From the NCBI GenBank assembly GCA_041685075.1, contig JAWLGN010000045.1, positions 1-25,810 on the forward strand: a stretch of 25,810 nucleotides of DNA, in the 5' to 3' direction. Positions 23,283 to 25,810 of the stretch are shown here, one piece after another. The notes under the pieces are model-generated. The model searched no databases. It saw nothing but the letters and a program-made list of their open reading frames with translations, and was not told the DNA's origin. The stretch's first letter is position 1. Every line of letters begins with the position of its first letter. The position numbers and the translations under genes were made by a program. Origin of the DNA: JAMCRM01 sp041685075 (GTDB lineage Bacteria > Acidobacteriota > Terriglobia > Bryobacterales > Bryobacteraceae).

Positions 23283-23927
23283 TCAAAGGCGACGGTGCAG
23301 GCCTTCCGCGTCCACATCGAGGCACGCGAGGGGAGGCGCGCCAGCACTGCTCCAGATCAGCATCGTTCGCTCGTCGAAAACCCCCACAAGAACGTGCTTC
23401 ACTGCCTGCACCAGGTCTTGCAAAACAGCGTTCCGTGGATCAAGATAGACCCCTGGGGTAAGATCCGCCGCGTGTGTTAAGGAGGTAAAAACGAGAGTGG
23501 TCGGATAGGGACTCGCGACCGCCACTAGCTCTTCAACCGCCTTCTCATCCGCCGCGGCACCTGTTAGAAAGGCGCAAATTCTGCGCTGCCCGGGATCATG
23601 GAAGGAATCCAGCGAGAACCACTGGAGCGAGTCCGGGCGCGCGTGCTCCAACCGGTATGCGGTATCGGCGACGAGCACCGCGCTCGGATCTGTCTTGAAA
23701 TACCGCAGGAGCGCATTGGTCAGCGTAGACTCAAGATCCGTAGACGCTGGGTAAAAAATATCCTCGTTGAGCCGGCCCAGGTCGATGGGGGTGGACACCT
23801 CAGGTGCCCACACCCATAAGCTACCGCCCGCGATGTGCTGCTCCAAGTAAGGGCCTAGGCCGAGGCTACCCCGGAGCCGCTCGCGAAACAGCGGAATCGC
23901 GTTATTCTCCAACTGAATTTCTTTCAT
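23283..23927 (-). CDS. Unknown protein, candidate immunity protein for the adjacent toxin
   Basis: A 214-aa soluble protein of no family I recognise, rich in acidic residues, with no signal peptide or membrane segment (MKEIQLENNAIPLFRERL...; ...LQWFSLDSFHDPGQRRICAFL). The start at 23927 is chosen because TAGGAAC lies just upstream and the longer frame to 24005 would run into the toxin gene. It begins 5 bases after the toxin stop, so the two are surely co-transcribed and probably translationally coupled. A small cytoplasmic protein immediately after a toxin gene is the standard place of an immunity protein; that role is inferred from position only. Confidence 0.6.
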   Translation of the reverse strand: MKEIQLENNAIPLFRERLRGSLGLGPYLEQHIAGGSLWVWAPEVSTPIDLGRLNEDIFYPASTDLESTLTNALLRYFKTDPSAVLVADTAYRLEHARPDSLQWFSLDSFHDPGQRRICAFLTGAAADEKAVEELVAVASPYPTTLVFTSLTHAADLTPGVYLDPRNAVLQDLVQAVKHVLVGVFDERTMLIWSSAGAPPLACLDVDAEGLHRRL

Positions 23928-23932
23928 TGTTC

Positions 23933-24976
23933 CTACTTCTTCGGCGTCATTGTGCCGTCTTTCCAAACATCCCACCATTTTCCACCCGGATCTTTGTAGT
24001 CCCAATGCGGGGCTTTGGGAGCGGGATGATTGAGATCGGGATGCAGGCTTTCCTGGCGGCCATTCGGATTATTCTTGACCCAGTTTCCTTCAGAACTGCC
24101 GGGAGGTCCGTTTCCTTGCCACGTCCAGTCAGGTCCAGGAGCCACCGCCCCGTCATCGCCTGGCCAGCCGTACGGACAAGGGACGCGTTGCGACCAGACG
24201 TTGTATAATCCCTGGACGGCAGCTCCCGCCAACAGCGCGACCTCTGCCAACACTCGAACGCCGTTCCAGAGAGCGCAGAGCCGAGGCTCGCCGATGGTGC
24301 ACGGCGGGAATGAAGTCACGGTTGCCGCTTGCAGGAAGTTGTATTCTTCGAGGATGTTGTACGCGGGAGCGCTGACGTTAACGTTGTACGTCCCGTCGCC
24401 GTTCGACGACCATTCCGCCGTAGCATTCGCCAAGCTACCGTTGCTCAGCAGCGCCGTTGGCGTATAGGCCCGCACGGCCGTCGTGCCCAAATAGCCGTAT
24501 TGCACGGTTACATAGGTCGGTCCGTCGGCGGGCCCGAATGGTATTGCGTTATCCGTTGAACCTCCGCCGGTGGAGAGGAAATAGTATCCGAGTGGATTGC
24601 TGAAATAGGGGGTTCCGTAGGGATCTGTGTACGCATAGGCCGCCACCACATAGTGGTCGCTCTCGATCTGGTACACAGCTCCGCCTATGGCCGGCTTGTT
24701 CATATAGCCGTAGGCGATGTTTGAATAGCTCCCACTGCTCGCGCTTCCCCATCCATACAGCCAGCCGTTCTGAAACAGATAACCCTCAACGTAAGCGTCG
24801 TAATAGGCGTCCGCCCAATAATCAAGCTCTGTTGCCGAGTAGGTGCTGATCGTTGTGTCGGTAAGGTTGACTACGGCGCTGATTCCGTAGACCATTTGCG
24901 CCCGCGCGCTCGCAGCTGCCACAACCGCCGCCACCAACATCAACGCCGTCCGCATGATCATTCTCGCCAGCTTCAT
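23933..24976 (-). CDS. Secreted protein with C-terminal polymorphic-toxin domain (type 37-like)
   Basis: A 347-aa exported protein. The signal peptide is MKLARMIMRTALMLVAAVV followed by AAASARAQ. Residues ~28-200 are Tyr-, Ser- and Gly-rich and beta-prone (YWADAYYDAYVEGY, YGYMNKPAIGGAVY) with no known domain; residues ~225-260 hold a hydrophobic stretch. The last ~70 residues (GPDWTWQGNGPPGSSEGNWV, then ESLHPDLNHPAPKAPHWDYKDPGGKWW) match the pattern I associate with the Ntox37 toxin domain of polymorphic toxin systems, with conserved Trp, Asp and His residues in HPDLNHP and PHWDY. Such domains are thought to act on nucleic acids in competitors. The start at 24976 has GGAGG 6 bases upstream; the ATG at 24997 overlapping the previous gene is a weaker choice. 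Lower GC than the core region. Confidence 0.68.
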   Translation of the reverse strand: MKLARMIMRTALMLVAAVVAAASARAQMVYGISAVVNLTDTTISTYSATELDYWADAYYDAYVEGYLFQNGWLYGWGSASSGSYSNIAYGYMNKPAIGGAVYQIESDHYVVAAYAYTDPYGTPYFSNPLGYYFLSTGGGSTDNAIPFGPADGPTYVTVQYGYLGTTAVRAYTPTALLSNGSLANATAEWSSNGDGTYNVNVSAPAYNILEEYNFLQAATVTSFPPCTIGEPRLCALWNGVRVLAEVALLAGAAVQGLYNVWSQRVPCPYGWPGDDGAVAPGPDWTWQGNGPPGSSEGNWVKNNPNGRQESLHPDLNHPAPKAPHWDYKDPGGKWWDVWKDGTMTPKK

Positions 24977-24982
24977 TTCAAT

Positions 24983-24987
24983 CCTCC
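24983..24987 (-). promoter_or_regulatory. Ribosome binding site deciding the toxin start
   Basis: GGAGG on the minus strand, 6 bases before the ATG at 24976. The alternative ATG at 24997 lacks such a site and would add seven residues before a good signal peptide. Confidence 0.6.
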
Positions 24988-24993
24988 GCACGG

Positions 24994-25614
24994 TCATTTG
25001 TCTTGCCTCTCCAACGGGGGTAACGGATTTGTCCCGGGATCGTATGATCGCGGAATGGCGACTCGCTGCACGCGCGCCTTCGGCGCAAACACCTGCTCAA
25101 CGAATGTGTCAAGACGCGCCGCGTCGGTTGGACCAAGCTGGGCTGCGAGCAGATCCAGGCAATTTTGAATCAATTGATCGCGCTGCCGTTGCAGATCGCC
25201 AAGCTCCGGCGGGGGAGGCGGCAACTGCCCGCCCGACGTTTGCTGGTTTGCAATCGACAGACGGAATCTCCGAATCACTTCCCTTGCCTGTTCATCTTTC
25301 GCGCGGATGGCGGCATCGAGATGCCGCGCGATGGCTCTCACCTGTGAGAACTTGGCGGCAGGCAAGCCCACCCGGCTGGGGTATAGGTCGATCGGCCTTC
25401 TCGAATCCAAAGTGCTGATTGGCTTGGTGTCAGCATCCAGAAGCGCAACATGGGCGAGAAAGTGCCGGTACAGCATTCTTTTCGATACAGCGCCGCCCTC
25501 CTGCGTTTGCCCCGGTAGCTGCACGGTCAAGAGTGCGCTGACTGTAAACACCAAGACCGCGCCTCGCGTCGCCCGTGTGAAAAGCGAACTGAGCGTCCTC
25601 ATAGTCAAAGGCAT
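24994..25614 (-). CDS. Small secreted helical protein of unknown function
   Basis: A 206-aa exported protein, family not recognised. The N-terminal RTLSSLFTRATRGAVLVFTVSALLTVQLPGQ contains a signal peptide or anchor; the mature part is mostly helical and charged with a Pro-rich linker (GGQLPPPPPELGD, about residue 128-140) and an Arg/Lys-rich tail. The start is ambiguous: an AGGAGG lies only 2 bases before the ATG at 25614 but 8 bases before an in-frame TTG at 25608, which may be the true start. Its stop overlaps or nearly meets the toxin start, so it is in the toxin operon as first gene and may help export or fold the toxin, or be an unrelated envelope protein. Confidence 0.62.
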   Translation of the reverse strand: MPLTMRTLSSLFTRATRGAVLVFTVSALLTVQLPGQTQEGGAVSKRMLYRHFLAHVALLDADTKPISTLDSRRPIDLYPSRVGLPAAKFSQVRAIARHLDAAIRAKDEQAREVIRRFRLSIANQQTSGGQLPPPPPELGDLQRQRDQLIQNCLDLLAAQLGPTDAARLDTFVEQVFAPKARVQRVAIPRSYDPGTNPLPPLERQDK

Positions 25615-25810
25615 ATCCTCCTTAAATTCTGAGATTTGGTTGCCTACATGTCCTCACGCATCAAGTTAAATACTCTTATATCATCGGAAATATACTGTGA
25701 TCTTGTAAGGATCACTGCTGTCCAAGACAAGACACGCCGGTAGCGGGAGCCGCTGAAAACAGGCGGCTTGGAGCAGCGAAATGGGCCGCTTCCGGTGGAG
25801 GTCTCGGGTT
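25615..25810. other. Upstream region of the toxin operon
   Basis: About 196 bases to the window edge with no gene. AT-rich from 25615 to ~25715, as expected for a promoter region read on the minus strand, though no clear -35/-10 pair is assigned. GTGATC and GATCAC (25697-25715) form a 6-bp inverted repeat with a 7-base spacer, a possible operator. Beyond 25735 the sequence returns to high GC. Confidence 0.4.

Noticed and set aside
19253..23283. Search for a CRISPR array near the CARF gene.
   Set aside because: No direct repeats of 25-40 bases with regular spacing are seen; the only repeats are the short TTCGGCATAA cores (spacing 7 and 16 bases) and a GGCATGTG doublet near 21194, neither array-like.

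Overview
The window is GC-rich DNA, packed with genes for the first ~18 kb, then switching to a mobile-element and defence-type region with lower coding density and broken genes. Gene content (a complete Mrp antiporter operon with fused A and B subunits, an ECF41 sigma factor operon, GlgB, a BsuPI-domain secreted protein, a secreted polymorphic toxin) fits a free-living Gram-negative soil bacterium. Acidobacteriota of the Solibacter/Bryobacter type is my best guess, but this is inference from gene style only; there is no rRNA or other marker gene here.

Region 1 (49-5862, + strand): an overlapping operon for a multisubunit Mrp-type Na+/H+ antiporter, mrpA(B)CDEFG, with MrpB fused to the C-terminus of MrpA. 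Region 2 (6174-7928): a CPA2-family K+/H+ antiporter with a C-terminal NAD-binding RCK/TrkA-N domain. Regions 1 and 2 together look like a pH and monovalent-cation homeostasis block. Region 3 (7877-9914): a translationally coupled ECF41 operon of three genes (carboxymuconolactone decarboxylase/AhpD-like protein, SigJ-type sigma factor with SnoaL-like extension, flavodoxin-type oxidoreductase). It is preceded by a very good ECF41 promoter (TGTCACA, 16 bases, CGTC) buried in the 3' end of the antiporter gene and overlapped by a long imperfect hairpin. Region 4 (9915-16080): adenosine-deaminase-family amidohydrolase (-), then glgB, a phytoene-desaturase/PYROXD2-like FAD oxidoreductase and an AGCS sodium:amino-acid symporter (+). 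Region 5 (16097-18051, - strand): cupin protein, BsuPI-domain secreted protein, and a small helical protein.

Region 6 (18062-23172) is the accessory zone. A nearly intact IS630-family element (36-bp terminal inverted repeats with 30 matches, TA duplication in a CTAG target, transposase split at an A7 run) sits in the Shine-Dalgarno of the helical-protein gene. It abuts a 148-aa ORF that looks like the C-terminal part of a type III CRISPR RAMP protein, and this is followed by an apparently intact CARF-HEPN ribonuclease of the TIGR02710/Cas02710 type. No CRISPR array, cas10 or other cas gene is visible. Downstream lies a junkyard: three separate C-terminal fragments of tyrosine recombinases (one with the catalytic Tyr changed to Cys), an IS5-family transposase 3' remnant, the C-terminal tail of a GH63/MGH1-like glucosidase, and a cluster of TTCGGCATAA-type repeats with a perfect 14-bp hairpin exactly at the junction of two fragments.

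Region 7 (23283-25614, - strand): a three-gene operon with lower GC encoding a secreted helical protein, a secreted protein ending in what appears to be a polymorphic-toxin domain (type 37-like), and a 214-aa protein of unknown family in the position of an immunity protein. The most interesting candidates for new biology are this toxin/immunity operon, the solitary CARF-HEPN ribonuclease with its RAMP-like partner, and the repeat cluster at 22943-23001.
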